Assembly (NCBI RefSeq): GCF_001514305.1
Contig: NZ_KQ949081.1
Coordinates: 47,840 to 111,839, forward strand
Source of the DNA: Streptomyces dysideae
GTDB lineage: Bacteria; Actinomycetota; Actinomycetes; Streptomycetales; Streptomycetaceae
Direction of reading: 5' to 3'
DNA: 64,000 nucleotides
This document shows, piece by piece, positions 14,820-24,699 of this stretch. The number at the start of each line of letters is the position of its first letter. The stretch's first letter is position 1. A program made the position numbers and the translations under genes. The notes beneath the pieces are model-generated. The model saw only the letters and a list, made by a program, of their open reading frames with translations, ran no database searches and was not told the origin of the DNA.

Positions 14820-15167
14820 ATGGCTGCCCACGTTGCGGAAACCGGTCACGTCGTCCCCCCCATGCCCGAGCGGACCCCGAAGGCGCTGCGCAGGGCCATC
14901 GCCCAGCACGCTCCCGCGCTCCTCTCTGATTTCGACGCCCACTGGAAGTGGGCGATCGCTGACGCGTACGACCCTGGTCCTGTGCCTGCGTTCATGGCCC
15001 GCTGGTGGTGCGAGTACGCGATCGCCCGTGATCCGCAGCTCGACGCTCATGTGACCGAGCTCCAGCACCGTGCTGCAGAGGCAACCGACATTGCTGAGGC
15101 CAAAGCTCTGATCGACGAGGTGGCGAAGATTCGCTACGGCACGCGGAAGCTGGGGCCCGGCGAGTGA
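14820..15167 (+). CDS. DUF6247-like protein
   Basis: 115-aa soluble, mostly helical protein. VVPPMPERTPKALRRAIAQH is followed by LSDFDAHWKWAIADAY and a C-terminal helix ending YGTRKLGPGE. ATG 14820 is chosen for the AAGGAGG upstream; an in-frame ATG at 14781 is possible. Its stop overlaps the next start by GTGA. I associate the family with small coupled pairs beside WhiJ-like loci. Its N-terminus is shared with the nucleotidyltransferase at 7374. It may be the antitoxin-like member of a pair with the next gene, which is inference. Confidence 0.65.
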   Translation: MAAHVAETGHVVPPMPERTPKALRRAIAQHAPALLSDFDAHWKWAIADAYDPGPVPAFMARWWCEYAIARDPQLDAHVTELQHRAAEATDIAEAKALIDEVAKIRYGTRKLGPGE

Positions 15168-15523
15168 CCGATGAGTTCATGGGGCCGCCTTGGCAGATGG
15201 ACTGGCGGCTCGATGCCCTCGTCGGCCGTGATGTGCTGCCCGAGCATGCGCGGAATATGGTTGACGAGGCTCGCGCCGAGCTGGTCACTGCGAAGGACCC
15301 GTATTTCCGGGGGATCGACGCCGATGGTGATCTCCCAGAGGGCATGCGCGTCGAGCCAGTGCGGTCCAGCGACCCCAAGGGGCCGCGCATCCTGTACTTC
15401 GACAAGGGCTACGGCTGGCTGGTCTACAGCTTCGATCGGCGCATCGAGGATCCGCAGATCCTGGTGTATGAGGTCTTCTGGCAGGCAGCGGACCCGCTTA
15501 CATTCCCTCCGGCGGCGGAGTAG
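15164..15523 (+). CDS. unknown protein, possibly RelE/ParE-like
   Basis: 119-aa protein. An N-terminal helix (RNMVDEARAELVTAKDPYFR) is followed by short strands RILYFDKGYGWLVYSF and QILVYEVFW. Size, helix-then-sheet order and coupling to a small helical protein recall type II toxin-antitoxin pairs, but I see no catalytic signature. The start overlaps the upstream stop (GTGA). The 3' end overlaps the convergent histidine kinase gene by 26 bases. Confidence 0.5.
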   Translation: MTDEFMGPPWQMDWRLDALVGRDVLPEHARNMVDEARAELVTAKDPYFRGIDADGDLPEGMRVEPVRSSDPKGPRILYFDKGYGWLVYSFDRRIEDPQILVYEVFWQAADPLTFPPAAE

Positions 15524-16949
15524 CCGCCCCCGGCAGCCGCACCGTAACCACCGTCCCGCCCCCCTCCGCTCGGGCCAGCGTCACCTCGCCGCCCGCCTGC
15601 TGCACCGTACGCGCCACGATGGACAGGCCTAGGCCCGAGCCGGGGAGTGCACGTGCGCTCGGGGACCGCCAGAAGCGGTCGAAGACGTGCGGGAGTTCGT
15701 CGGCGGGGATGCCGGGACCGTGGTCGCGGACAGTGAGGACGCCGGCGGCCAGCTGGACCTCGATGGAGCCGCCCTCGGAGCTGAACTTCACCGCGTTGTC
15801 GAGGATGTTGACGAGCGCGCGCTCCAGGGCCGACGGTTCCGCCCTGACGTACCAGGGATGCAGGTCGGCGCTGATGGTCAGCTCCGGGCCACGGAGGCGT
15901 GCCCGCCGCAGGGCCGACTCGACCGTCTCCTCCAGCGAGATCACCTGGACGCGCTCACCACGCTGGCCTTCCGACCGGGACAACTCCTGCAAGTCGCCTA
16001 TCAGCGACGCCAGTTCGGTCATCTGCGCCTTCACCGAGGCGAGGAGTGCCTTGCGGTCGGCGGCGGGGATCGGGCGGCCGGTTTCCTCGCTGCGGGTGAG
16101 GAGTTCGATGTTGGTGCGGAGGGAGGTGAGGGGGGTGCGGAGTTCGTGGCCGGCGTCCGCGATGAGCTGCTGTTGCAGCTCGCGGGAGCTGGTCAGTGCC
16201 GAGGTCATGGAGTTGAAGGAACGGGAGAGCCGGGCGACCTCGTCCTCGGCGTCGTCCTCGACCGGGATGCGGACGCTCAGGTCTTCGGTACGGGCGACGT
16301 GTTCGACGGCCTCGGTGAGCTTGTCGACGGGGCGTAGGCCCGCGCGGGCGACTGCGAGGCCGGCGGCTCCGGCGCCGACGACTCCGATGCCGGAGACGAG
16401 GAGGAGGATCAGGGCGAGGTCGTTGAGGGTGTTCTGGGTGCCATCGAGCGGGAGGGCGACGATGAGGGCGGCGTTGACAGGCTGAGCGGTCGTGCCGTCG
16501 TTCTTGACGAGAGGCAGCGGCACAGTCATCACGCGCATGGCGTTGCCGTCCTCGTCGGTGCCGTTGCGGACGATGCCCGTGGCATCGGCCTCGCCGGCCT
16601 TCTCGACCACGTCCTTGTCGGCCTGGGTCACCTTGATCGTGCTCAGGGAGTTCGGGAGGACGCAGGTTGTGCCGTCCTCCTTGAGCACCTCGGCGTACGT
16701 GGTCCGAAGGCCCGTGTTCTGCGGAGTCTGAGTGCAGGAGTTGACCGCTTGCTCGACCCAGGGGGACTCCCGTGTCTTGAACGCAGTCTTGCGCAGGTCT
16801 TCGTTGACCTGGTCATACAGCTTCCCCTGCACGATGAACCAGCACGTAACGGAAACCGCCGCCACCGCAAACGCCACAGCCGCCGCCACCAACAACGCCA
16901 ACCGCGACCGGATCGGCAGCGTCCGGACCCGCCGTACGACCCTGTTCAC
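15498..16949 (-). CDS. two-component sensor histidine kinase, MprB-like
   Basis: 483-aa membrane kinase with two transmembrane helices near residues 17-40 and 180-205 flanking an extracytoplasmic sensor domain with two cysteines. A HAMP linker, the DHp box [14 protein letters not shown] (phosphorylated His) and an ATPase domain follow, with [16 protein letters not shown] and GSGLGLSIV as N, G1 and G2 boxes. GTG 16949 overlaps the response regulator stop (GTGA). It phosphorylates the preceding response regulator. The next operon encodes an HtrA-type protease, suggesting an envelope stress role. Confidence 0.92.
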   Translation of the reverse strand: MNRVVRRVRTLPIRSRLALLVAAAVAFAVAAVSVTCWFIVQGKLYDQVNEDLRKTAFKTRESPWVEQAVNSCTQTPQNTGLRTTYAEVLKEDGTTCVLPNSLSTIKVTQADKDVVEKAGEADATGIVRNGTDEDGNAMRVMTVPLPLVKNDGTTAQPVNAALIVALPLDGTQNTLNDLALILLLVSGIGVVGAGAAGLAVARAGLRPVDKLTEAVEHVARTEDLSVRIPVEDDAEDEVARLSRSFNSMTSALTSSRELQQQLIADAGHELRTPLTSLRTNIELLTRSEETGRPIPAADRKALLASVKAQMTELASLIGDLQELSRSEGQRGERVQVISLEETVESALRRARLRGPELTISADLHPWYVRAEPSALERALVNILDNAVKFSSEGGSIEVQLAAGVLTVRDHGPGIPADELPHVFDRFWRSPSARALPGSGLGLSIVARTVQQAGGEVTLARAEGGGTVVTVRLPGAATPPPEGM

Positions 16950-17683
16950 TCCGCCCCGCCTTGCCGCAGCGCATACCCCACGCCCCGAACCGTGTGCACG
17001 AGCCGCGGCTCGCCCCCGGCCTCGGTCTTGCGCCGCAGGTACATGACGTACACGTCCAGTGAGTTCGACGACGGCTCGAAGTCGAAGCCCCACACCGCCT
17101 TCAGGATCTGCTCACGCGTGAGGACCTGGCGCGGATGCGCCATGAACATCTCCAGCAGCGTGAACTCCGTACGGGTCAGCTCCACCGGCCGCCCGCCCCG
17201 CGTGACCTCCCGCGTCGCCAGATCCATGCGCAGGTCGGCGAAGGTCAGCGCCTCGTCCTCCTGGTCCGTGCCGGCGACGGCCGCCGCCGCGTAGGAGCTG
17301 CGCCGCAGCAGGGCGCGCACCCGGGCGAACAGCTCGTCCAGCTCGAACGGCTTGACCAGATAGTCGTCGGCCCCGGCATCCAGCCCCGTCACCCGGTCCC
17401 CGACCGTGTCCCGGGCCGTCAGCATCAGGATCGGCGTCGTCGTGCCCGCCCCACGCATCCGGCGCGCGGCGGTCAGGCCGTCCATGCGCGGCATCTGGAT
17501 GTCGAGGACGACCAGGTCGGGCTGGTACGCCGTCGCCTTCTCCAGCGCGTCGGCGCCGTCGACCGCGACCTCCGTGTCGTACCCCTCGAAGGCGAGGCTG
17601 CGCTGGAGTGCTTCGCGCACGGCCGGCTCGTCGTCGACGATCAGGATGCGCTGGGGGTCACGGTCGCCATCGGCGGGGCTCAT
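16946..17683 (-). CDS. OmpR-family response regulator, MprA-like
   Basis: 245-aa DNA-binding response regulator. The receiver domain (residues 12-125) has acidic DDE, the phospho-acceptor in [13 protein letters not shown] and the KPF lysine. The winged-helix domain (150-240) contains [10 protein letters not shown] and the [12 protein letters not shown] recognition part. ATG 17683 has GAGGAA upstream at longer spacing. It forms an operon with the histidine kinase and lies downstream of the htrA-like gene on the same strand. Confidence 0.92.
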   Translation of the reverse strand: MSPADGDRDPQRILIVDDEPAVREALQRSLAFEGYDTEVAVDGADALEKATAYQPDLVVLDIQMPRMDGLTAARRMRGAGTTTPILMLTARDTVGDRVTGLDAGADDYLVKPFELDELFARVRALLRRSSYAAAAVAGTDQEDEALTFADLRMDLATREVTRGGRPVELTRTEFTLLEMFMAHPRQVLTREQILKAVWGFDFEPSSNSLDVYVMYLRRKTEAGGEPRLVHTVRGVGYALRQGGAE

Positions 17684-17788
17684 GGGCTTCGGGTTCCTCG
17701 GTGCGGTGGGACGAACGGGGGGCTGAGGGCAATGCGGGCTGAGGGTGCTGAGGGTGCTGAACGCATTCAGCCTCAGCCTCGCATGTTC

Positions 17789-17995
17789 TCAGCCCCGTAC
17801 GGTACGGCGGCGAGTACGGGCGGCGGTGGTACGTCGGCCCGCGGTCAGGCGGGCGGCGCCCGCCACTTCCGGTGCCCGCGGTGCCGGGGCGTGCAGGGTG
17901 CCGGCGATCTCCAGGGCCAGGGTGAAGTCGGCCGGACCGGTGCCGGTCGTGGTGTGCTCAACCCGCTCGATCTGCTTGATCTGCTTGATCATCAC
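17789..17995 (-). CDS. small basic protein after htrA-like gene
   Basis: 68-aa protein starting MIKQIKQIERVEHTTTGTG, then a hydrophobic/Ala-rich middle and an Arg-rich tail (RRTTAARTRRRTVRG). AAGGAG immediately before the start lies at the end of the protease gene, so the two are probably co-translated. Codons are strongly G/C-ending, supporting a real gene. No family recognised. The Arg-rich C-terminus and charged N-terminus could bind membrane or nucleic acid. Confidence 0.6.
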   Translation of the reverse strand: MMIKQIKQIERVEHTTTGTGPADFTLALEIAGTLHAPAPRAPEVAGAARLTAGRRTTAARTRRRTVRG

Positions 17996-18003
17996 GTACT
18001 CCT

Positions 18004-19068
18004 TCAGCTCTGCGAGCCCGCCCGCAGCTTCGCGAGGTCGGACTTGACGGTGTCGACGGGGATGGCGAAGCCGAGGCCGACACTGCCGGCGTCGGACGAG
18101 GACGAAGCGGCCGAGTACATCGCGGAGTTGATGCCGATGATGTTGCCGTTCATGTCGATCAGCGCGCCGCCGGAGTTGCCGGGGTTCAGGGAGGCGTCGG
18201 TCTGGAGCGCCTTGTACGTCGTCGTGGACAACCCGGTGTCGCCGTTGAACTGCTGACCACCGAACTCGAAGGGCCAGCCGCCGCCCTGCTGCTGTTGCCG
18301 CTGCCCCTGGCTCTCGTCCGTCGAGACGGTCACGTCCCGGTCCAGGGCCGAGACGATGCCGCTGGTGACCGTGCCGGTCAGACCCTCGGGGGAGCCGATC
18401 GCCACGACGGTGTCGCCGACGTTCACGTCGGCGGAGTTGCCGAGGGTGGCGGTCTTGAGGCCGGAGGCGTTCTCCAGCTTGATCAGGGCGAGGTCCTTGG
18501 CGCTGTCGGTGCCGACGACTCGCGCGGTGTACTCCTTGCCGTCGCTGGTCGTCACCTTGATTGACGAGGCGCCGGACACGACGTGGTTGTTGGTGACGAT
18601 CTCGCCGTCACCGGTGATGATCACGCCGGAACCGGTGGACTCACCGGCGTTCGAGGCGGCGCTGATCTCGACGATGCTCGGGCTGACCGCCGAGGCGATC
18701 GCGGCGATGTCGCCCTTCTTGCTCGACGGCACCACGCTGGTGCTGGTGCTGCTGGAGGTGACCGTGTCGCTGCCGGTCAGCTCCTGGATGCCGTACGCGG
18801 TGCCGCCGCCCACGGCCGCGGCGACGATCGCCACGGCGGCGAGGAGGGCGAGCGGGCCGCGGGTGCGCTTCTTCGGGGGAGCGGGCGGCGCGGCCACGGT
18901 GACCGGCACGGTGACCGGCTCCGGCTGCTCCGACTGCTGCGGCTGGTACGCCGGCGGGGGCGGCCACTCGGGGTTCACGGGCGAAGAGGCGTGCTGCGCG
19001 TGCTGCTGGTCGCCCTGGTACGGGTTCTCGTACTCGCCGCTGCGGCGGAGGCTCTCGGTCATGAACAT
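18004..19068 (-). CDS. membrane-anchored HtrA/DegP-like serine protease without PDZ
   Basis: 354-aa protease. About 70 Pro/Gln-rich cytoplasmic residues precede a transmembrane helix (72-95) and an extracytoplasmic trypsin-fold domain. The triad is visible: His162 in TNNHVV, Asp192 in DLALIKL and Ser299 in NPGNSGGAL. The protein ends soon after the protease domain, so the usual PDZ domain is absent. It likely degrades misfolded secreted proteins. The neighbouring two-component genes on the same strand are plausible regulators. Confidence 0.92.
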   Translation of the reverse strand: MFMTESLRRSGEYENPYQGDQQHAQHASSPVNPEWPPPPAYQPQQSEQPEPVTVPVTVAAPPAPPKKRTRGPLALLAAVAIVAAAVGGGTAYGIQELTGSDTVTSSSTSTSVVPSSKKGDIAAIASAVSPSIVEISAASNAGESTGSGVIITGDGEIVTNNHVVSGASSIKVTTSDGKEYTARVVGTDSAKDLALIKLENASGLKTATLGNSADVNVGDTVVAIGSPEGLTGTVTSGIVSALDRDVTVSTDESQGQRQQQQGGGWPFEFGGQQFNGDTGLSTTTYKALQTDASLNPGNSGGALIDMNGNIIGINSAMYSAASSSSDAGSVGLGFAIPVDTVKSDLAKLRAGSQS

Positions 19069-19209
19069 GAGCTTGTCGCCCGACCATGAGAGCTCCCTGA
19101 GTGCTCCCTGAGAAGCCCGGCAGAACCTCGTATGCCCGTTGTAAAGACGGTTCTCGCAGCTCGGCGAACTCTCTCAGAGAAGCCTCATGGAACTGCCCAA
19201 CCAGCGGAG

Positions 19210-20232
19210 CTACTCGCAGCCGCAGGACTTCCGCTTGACCAGCCGCGACGGAAACACCTTCAGCCGCTCCCGCCGCGAGCCCGCGACCCGCAGCCCGTCG
19301 TCGAGTACGAGGTCCACGGCGGCCCGCGCCATCGCCGGACGGTCCGACGCGATCGTTGTCAGAGGCGGGTCGGCGAGCGCCGCCTCCTTGATGTCGTCGA
19401 AGCCGGTCACGGCCAGCTGGCCCGGCACATCGAGGCGCAGCTCGCGCGCCGCGCGCAGCACGCCGATGGCCTGGTCGTCGGTGGAGCAGAAGATCGCGGG
19501 CGGCCGGTGCGGGCCGGAGAGGATGCCGAGCGCTATGCGATAGGCGTCGTAGCGGTTGTACGGCGCCTCGAAGAGCCGGCCCTCGGTCGGGACGCCGGCC
19601 TCGGCCATCGCGCGCCGCCAGCCCTCGACGTGGTCGGAGACCGGGTCGCCGACGGCGGGGGTCTCGGCGGTGCCGCCCATACAGGCGACGTACTCGTAGC
19701 CGTGCTCGAGGAGGTGGCGGACGGCGAGCTGGGCGCCGCCCAGGTCGTCGGTGACGACGGCGACGTCGTCTATGGCCTCGGGCCGCTCGTGCAGCAGGAC
19801 GATCCGGGCGTCCCAGGCGTCGATCTCGGCGGCGGCCAGGTCGTTCAGCGCGTGGGAGACCAGGATGAGCCCCGAGACGCGCATCCCGAGGAACGCCCGC
19901 AGGTAGTGGACCTCACGCTCGGCGATGTAGTCGGAGTTGCCGACGAGGACCATCTTTCCGCGCTCGGACGCGGCCTGTTCGACCGCGTGCGCCATCTCCC
20001 CGAAGAAGGGCTGGCGCGCGTCCGGCACGATCAGGCCTATGAGATCCGTACGCCGGGACGCCATCGCCTGGGCGACCCGGTCGGGCCGGTAACCCAGCTC
20101 CTTGATCGCGGCGAGGACACGCTCGCGCGTGGCCGGGGCGACCGGCCGGGGTCCGTTGTTGATGACATAGCTGACCACGGCAGTGGATGTCCCTGCCAGC
20201 CGCGCTACGTCGTCCCGAGTCACCTTGGCCAC
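19210..20232 (-). CDS. LacI-family transcriptional regulator
   Basis: 340-aa repressor with an N-terminal LacI helix-turn-helix ([20 protein letters not shown], residues 5-24) and hinge helix, then a periplasmic-binding-like effector domain with [26 protein letters not shown] and VTGFDDI. The ligand is probably a sugar but is not predictable here. The unusual end RKSCGCE carries two close cysteines. It is between the htrA-like gene and glnR, with no carbohydrate genes adjacent. Confidence 0.92.
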   Translation of the reverse strand: MAKVTRDDVARLAGTSTAVVSYVINNGPRPVAPATRERVLAAIKELGYRPDRVAQAMASRRTDLIGLIVPDARQPFFGEMAHAVEQAASERGKMVLVGNSDYIAEREVHYLRAFLGMRVSGLILVSHALNDLAAAEIDAWDARIVLLHERPEAIDDVAVVTDDLGGAQLAVRHLLEHGYEYVACMGGTAETPAVGDPVSDHVEGWRRAMAEAGVPTEGRLFEAPYNRYDAYRIALGILSGPHRPPAIFCSTDDQAIGVLRAARELRLDVPGQLAVTGFDDIKEAALADPPLTTIASDRPAMARAAVDLVLDDGLRVAGSRRERLKVFPSRLVKRKSCGCE

Positions 20233-20262
20233 TCGCGGAGTCTACGCGGATGGACCGGCTCT

Positions 20263-20309
20263 GGGCAGGGCGTGAAGGAGCTCGGCTGTGCTCGAACGGT
20301 GCCCTGCCC
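20263..20309 (-). terminator. terminator downstream of glnR
   Basis: GGGCAGGGC at 20263-20271 pairs perfectly with GCCCTGCCC at 20301-20309 across a 29-base loop. It lies in the short gap between the glnR stop and the start of the LacI-family gene. There is no T-run, as is common in Streptomyces. The long loop keeps this tentative. Confidence 0.45.
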
Positions 20310-20317
20310 GAGCGCCC

Positions 20318-21100
20318 CTATGCGTCCGCGCTGATCTCGGTGGCGTCCAGAGCGGCCGTCTCGTCCGTCTCCTCCGGCTTTGCCCGGTCTGCCTTGACCT
20401 TGGCCTCGTCGGTCGCGCGGTCGCCCTTCTCGGGCGTAACGAATCGATAACCGACGTTCCGGACGGTTCCGATCAGCGACTCGTGCTCCGGGCCGAGCTT
20501 GGCGCGCAGGCGCCGGACGTGCACGTCCACGGTCCGGGTGCCGCCGAAGTAGTCGTAGCCCCAGACCTCCTGCAGCAGCTGCGCGCGCGTGAAGACGCGG
20601 CCCGGGTGCTGCGCGAGGTACTTGAGGAGCTCGAACTCCTTGAAGGTGAGGTCGAGGACCCGCCCCTTGAGCTTGGCGGAGTAGGTCGCCTCGTCGACCG
20701 ACAGGTCGCCGTTGCGGATCTCCATGGGGGAGTCGTCGTTGACGATCTGCTGCCGGCCCATGGCGAGCCGCAGCCGCGCCTCGACCTCCGCCGGACCGGC
20801 GGTGTCGAGGAGCACGTCGTCGATGCCCCAGTCGGCGGTGACGGCCGCGAGGCCGCCCTCGGTGACGACGAGGATGAGCGGGCAGCCGGGGCCCGTGGAA
20901 CGCAGCAGCTGGCACAGGCTGCGCACCTGGGGGAGGTCACGGCGCCCGTCGATGAGGATGACGTCGGCGCCCGGGGTGTCGACGAGGGCGGGGCCTTCCG
21001 CCGGGGCCACTCGCACGTTGTGCAGTAGCAGGCCGAGAGCGGGGAGCACCTCCGTCGACGGCTGGAGGGCATTGGTCAGGAGCAGCAGAGAACTCATACG
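20318..21100 (-). CDS. glnR: GlnR, global nitrogen response regulator
   Basis: 260-aa orphan OmpR-type regulator. The receiver-like domain (about 1-120) is degenerate, with no normal phosphorylation pocket and no partner kinase. The winged helix (about 130-230) has [20 protein letters not shown] and the recognition region [15 protein letters not shown], and the Ala/Glu/Lys-rich tail is typical of Streptomyces GlnR. The start [14 protein letters not shown] follows GAGGAGGAACC. GlnR controls ammonium assimilation, nitrate and urea genes by binding paired a/b sites. Identification rests on recalled near-identical sequence and orphan status. Confidence 0.93.
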   Translation of the reverse strand, partial: RMSSLLLLTNALQPSTEVLPALGLLLHNVRVAPAEGPALVDTPGADVILIDGRRDLPQVRSLCQLLRSTGPGCPLILVVTEGGLAAVTADWGIDDVLLDTAGPAEVEARLRLAMGRQQIVNDDSPMEIRNGDLSVDEATYSAKLKGRVLDLTFKEFELLKYLAQHPGRVFTRAQLLQEVWGYDYFGGTRTVDVHVRRLRAKLGPEHESLIGTVRNVGYRFVTPEKGDRATDEAKVKADRAKPEETDETAALDATEISADA

Positions 21101-21280
21101 TCTGGTTCCTCCTCGGTCCCTGCGAGGACGTTTGCGGCACTGCGGCACTGCGCTGCGGTCCCGGGGGCCCGTACACCAGCGGTCACCTGGAGTTTCCCGC
21201 TTCGTATACAACGCTTCCGAAAGCACAAAAGGACCCGGGGGCTACGCTGCCCGAGTCCTCTGCCCAGCAGAATAGCCCAC

Positions 21281-22174
21281 ATGAGCACTGGTCCGGCAGG
21301 TCATGTGGCCCGATCCACCGTTGGTCCGAACTCTGAGACGACCAGACGTACGCCATTGCGGACGTTTCTGTACACGGACGACGGCGTGACGATCGATTCC
21401 GTATACAACCCGGGTGCGGCCGTATACAACGCCTCCCGGCCACCTTCCGTTGACCTGGCTTTCGTGATCGCCCACGGTTTCACCGGCGACGTGGACCGCC
21501 CGCACGTACGGCGGATCGCGGAGGCGTTCGTGCAGTACGGGGCCGTGGTCACGTTCTCGTTCCGGGGCCACGGCCGCTCCGGCGGCCGGTCCACCGTCGG
21601 TGACCGCGAGGTGCTCGACCTGGCGGCGGCGGTGGCCTGGGCGCGGCAGCTGGGCCACGCGCGCGTGGCGACCGTCGGCTTCTCCATGGGCGGCTCGGTG
21701 GTCCTCCGGCATGCGGCGCTGTACGGGGCGGGGGAGATGGAAAGGGCGGGGCGCGGGCAGGAGCACGACGGGCGCACGGAGGCGCGCACCGATGCGGTGG
21801 TCTCGGTGAGTGCGCCGGCCCGCTGGTACTACCGGGGTACGGCCCCCATGCGGCGGCTGCACTGGCTGGTGACCCGCCCCGAGGGCCGCCTGGTGGGCCG
21901 CTACGGATTCGGTACGCGGATCCACCATCGAGAGTGGGACCCGGTCCCGCTCTCTCCGGTGGAGGCGGTCCCGCGGATCGCTCCGACCCCCCTCCTCATC
22001 GTGCACGGCGACCGCGACGGCTACTTTCCCGTCGACCACCCCCTGATGCTGGCCGAGGCGGCCGGTGACCACGGCGAACTCTGGCTGGAGCCCGGCATGG
22101 GCCACGCGGAGCACGCGGCGGCCGACGGGCTGCTGGCCCGGATCGGGGACTGGGCTGTCGGAGCGGCGGGCTAG
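21281..22174 (+). CDS. alpha/beta-fold hydrolase
   Basis: 297-aa hydrolase, substrate unknown. AHGFTGD near residue 63 is the oxyanion region, VGFSMGGS near residue 134 the nucleophile elbow, VHGDRDGYFP near residue 248 carries the acid and GMGHAEHA near residue 275 the histidine. An insert rich in Glu/Arg (MERAGRGQEHDGRTEA) follows the nucleophile and could cap the active site. It is divergent from glnR and 44 bases ahead of the MoaD-like gene, and may be cotranscribed with it. Confidence 0.88.
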   Translation: MSTGPAGHVARSTVGPNSETTRRTPLRTFLYTDDGVTIDSVYNPGAAVYNASRPPSVDLAFVIAHGFTGDVDRPHVRRIAEAFVQYGAVVTFSFRGHGRSGGRSTVGDREVLDLAAAVAWARQLGHARVATVGFSMGGSVVLRHAALYGAGEMERAGRGQEHDGRTEARTDAVVSVSAPARWYYRGTAPMRRLHWLVTRPEGRLVGRYGFGTRIHHREWDPVPLSPVEAVPRIAPTPLLIVHGDRDGYFPVDHPLMLAEAAGDHGELWLEPGMGHAEHAAADGLLARIGDWAVGAAG

Positions 22175-22218
22175 CCTGGCGGTGTTCACAACCGGATGCC
22201 GGATGACAGAGGAACGAG

Positions 22219-22473
22219 ATGGCAAAGGTCACGGTGCGCTACTGGGCCGCCGCGAAGGCCGCCGCCGGGGTCGCCGAGGAGCCGTACGACGCGGCCACGC
22301 TCGCCGAGGCGCTCGACGCGGTGCGCGAGCGACACCCTGGGGAACTGACGCGCGTACTGCGGCGATGCTCGTTCCTCATCGACGGTGACCCCGTGGGCAC
22401 CCGCGAGCATGAGACGGTACGGCTGGCCGACGGCGGCACGGTCGAGGTGCTCCCGCCGTTCGCAGGAGGGTGA
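22219..22473 (+). CDS. MoaD/ThiS-like sulfur carrier protein
   Basis: 84-aa ubiquitin-like protein ending in the diagnostic Gly-Gly (PPFAGG), the site of thiocarboxylation by an E1-like enzyme. VRYWAAAKAAAGV and VRLADGGTVEVLPPFAGG are the conserved ends. GAACGAG lies before ATG 22219. It is three bases from the next gene. It could serve molybdopterin synthesis or another sulfur transfer; the sulfurtransferase, DUF1416 and DsrE genes a few kilobases away give a sulfur context. Confidence 0.9.
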   Translation: MAKVTVRYWAAAKAAAGVAEEPYDAATLAEALDAVRERHPGELTRVLRRCSFLIDGDPVGTREHETVRLADGGTVEVLPPFAGG

Positions 22474-22476
22474 GCG

Positions 22477-23601
22477 ATGACCGACCAGCCGTATGACGCG
22501 CGGTACCAAGGGCAGCAGGGCTACGAGGGGTACGACCCGTACCAGCAGCAGCCGCAGACTTGGCCCGGGCAGCAGCAGGCGTACGAGGATCCGCAGGCCG
22601 CGCAGCAGTACACGCAGCAGTGGCAGGGGCAGACCTGGGAGACGCAGATGCAGTCGCCGGTGCCGCCGGTCGCGCAGGCTTCGGCGGCGGAGACGGCGTA
22701 TCTGCCGCCGCAGACGCCGGGGTATCCGGCTCCGGCGTACGAGAGCCACCAGGCTGCCCAGGCGCAGCCTGAGCCCGTCGTGTCCGCGCCCTCCGCGGGG
22801 GACGACGGTGCCCCGACCTACGGCCCCGCCACCGTCGCGGGCAACGCCCGCATCACGGACGCGCAGCGGGCCCGCCTTGAGGGCCGTTCACCGATCATCG
22901 AGCCGGGCATGCAGCCGGCCGTGCTCACCGCACTCCTGGGCCTGCTGCTCTCGGCGACGGCGGCGATCGGCTCGTACGCCCTGGTCGTGCCGCTGGTCGT
23001 GTTGCAGGCGGTGACGGCTGCGGGCTGGTTCCGGCTGAACGGCATGTGGCCGGCCCGGCAGGGCATCGCGCTGGCGTTCCTCGGTGGGCTGACGGCGGAC
23101 GTTGCGCTGCTGGCGGCGGACCGTTCACCGGCGGCGATCCTCGGCACGCTGGGGGTGTGGGTGCTGTTGTCGCTGGTCCTGCAGCTGCGTTCGCACGCCG
23201 AGCCGGACGAGCGGATGTACGGGCTGATGGCGACGGTCGCCTCGGCGGCGCTGGCCATCGTGGCGGCGGGTTACCTGGCCGCCGAGGCGGACGCGGTGAC
23301 CGTCGGCGCGGCGGCGGTGGCGGTCGCGGTCCTGGCCCGTGCGGTGCCGTTGCCGACGGTGGCTTCCGTGGTTGTGTCACTGCTTGCCGCGGCGGGGGCG
23401 GGGGTCGCGGTCGGGGGGATGACGGGGCTGGGGGCGTCGGGGGCGCTGCTTGGCGCGGGAGCGGCGGTGTGCGCGCTGATCGGCCACCGGGTCGCGAGCT
23501 ACGACTATCCGTCCCGTTTCGTGCACTTCACGGCGGGCGTGGCCCTGCCGCTCGCGGCGGCGGCACCGGCGGTGTACGTGCTGGGGCGGGCGTTGGCCTG
23601 A
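22477..23601 (+). CDS. multi-pass membrane protein with Gln/Pro-rich N-terminus
   Basis: 374-aa protein of unknown function. Residues 1-115 are soluble and low-complexity (many Gln, Pro, Tyr), and residues 140-374 form about eight hydrophobic helices rich in Ala, Val and Leu. The conserved element between the parts is ITDAQRARLEGRSPIIEPGMQ. No transporter signature is seen. It follows the MoaD-like gene with almost no gap and shares GAGGGTGAG as ribosome site. The gene-neighbour arrangement is one I recall from other Streptomyces. Confidence 0.8.
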   Translation: MTDQPYDARYQGQQGYEGYDPYQQQPQTWPGQQQAYEDPQAAQQYTQQWQGQTWETQMQSPVPPVAQASAAETAYLPPQTPGYPAPAYESHQAAQAQPEPVVSAPSAGDDGAPTYGPATVAGNARITDAQRARLEGRSPIIEPGMQPAVLTALLGLLLSATAAIGSYALVVPLVVLQAVTAAGWFRLNGMWPARQGIALAFLGGLTADVALLAADRSPAAILGTLGVWVLLSLVLQLRSHAEPDERMYGLMATVASAALAIVAAGYLAAEADAVTVGAAAVAVAVLARAVPLPTVASVVVSLLAAAGAGVAVGGMTGLGASGALLGAGAAVCALIGHRVASYDYPSRFVHFTAGVALPLAAAAPAVYVLGRALA

Positions 23602-23961
23602 CGCCGGGCCGGAGGGTTTTTCGCCCCCGCCGCCCCTACCCGTCCCATCCCCAGGGGCTCCGCCCCTTCGACCCCGCTCCGGCCCTGAAGGGGCCTTGTC
23701 CGCAAATGCCGGACGGGCTGGATGATGCGGGCCGGCGTCGAGAGACGCGCGGCTCCAAGCCGGGTCGTCCACCCGTCTCCCGACAGTAAACGGGTGGTGG
23801 GTGGGCATAGGCCGGGGGTCTGGGGGCGGAGCCTTCAGGTACGGCAACCCCCTGTCACAGCTGGTCGACAAAATCCCGGTCCTCCCTTGGCACAGGGTTA
23901 CTCTCGCGCTTGACGGCCACCCGGCCGTCACTGACCGCCGAGGTGGGGGAACACCACAACC
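23602..23961. other. 360-bp intergenic region
   Basis: No supported gene. It contains GC-rich phrases often found between Streptomyces genes (GGGGCTCCGCCCC-type and CCGGACGGGCTG-type sequences), so it may carry a dispersed intergenic repeat and the terminator of the upstream gene. The last 80 bases should hold the promoter of the DUF2993 gene. Confidence 0.4.
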
Positions 23962-24699
23962 ATGCGCGCCCTACGGATACTTCTGACCGTCGCCGTGATC
24001 CTGGGCGGCCTCTTCGTGCTCGCCGACCGGCTCGCCGTGAACTTCGCCGAGGGCGAGGCCGCCGACAAGCTCAGGACCACGGAGAACCTCGCCGCGACCC
24101 CGGACGTGTCCATCAAGGGCTTCCCGTTCCTCACCCAGGTCGCGAGCGGCCGGCTCGACGACATCGAGGTCGGCATCAAGGACTACGAGGCCTCCGCGGG
24201 CACCGGCGACCAGACGATCCGTATCGACGACCTCACGGCGAACATGAGGGGCGTCGAGTTCTCCGGCGACTACAGCTCCGCCGTCGCGACCAACGCCACG
24301 GGCACCGCGTCCATCACCTACGACGAGCTGCTCAAGACCGCCAAGTCCGAGCCCACCGAGGTCGCCCCGGGCGTCACCGCCAACGTCGTAGGCCTCTCCG
24401 ACGGCGGCAACGGCAAGATCAAGGTCGCCGTGGACGCCACCGTCCTCGGCACCGAACTGCCCAACCCGGTCTACGTCCTGAGCTCCGTCACCACCGACGG
24501 CGACACCGTCAAGGTGCACGCCGACAACCTGCCCAACTTCGCCGGCGTCGACCTCGCCGAGAACCGGGCCCGCGCGATCACCGACTTCGAGCAGAAGATC
24601 GACGGCCTCCCCGGCGGCATCCAGCTCGACAAGGTCCAGGCGGCGACGAACGGCGTCGAGATCACGGTGAAGGGTTCGAACGTCCGGCTCGCCGGGTAG
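23962..24699 (+). CDS. DUF2993 family exported protein
   Basis: 245-aa protein with one N-terminal hydrophobic helix (LRILLTVAVILGGLFVLADR), then a soluble extracytoplasmic domain starting FAEGEAADKL. The pattern PDVSIKGFPFLTQVASGRLDDIEV (residues 45-70) marks the DUF2993 (LmeA-like) family. In mycobacteria the family acts in envelope lipoglycan maturation; the role in Streptomyces is not known to me. It is a single gene ahead of the sulfurtransferase operon. Confidence 0.88.
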   Translation: MRALRILLTVAVILGGLFVLADRLAVNFAEGEAADKLRTTENLAATPDVSIKGFPFLTQVASGRLDDIEVGIKDYEASAGTGDQTIRIDDLTANMRGVEFSGDYSSAVATNATGTASITYDELLKTAKSEPTEVAPGVTANVVGLSDGGNGKIKVAVDATVLGTELPNPVYVLSSVTTDGDTVKVHADNLPNFAGVDLAENRARAITDFEQKIDGLPGGIQLDKVQAATNGVEITVKGSNVRLAG

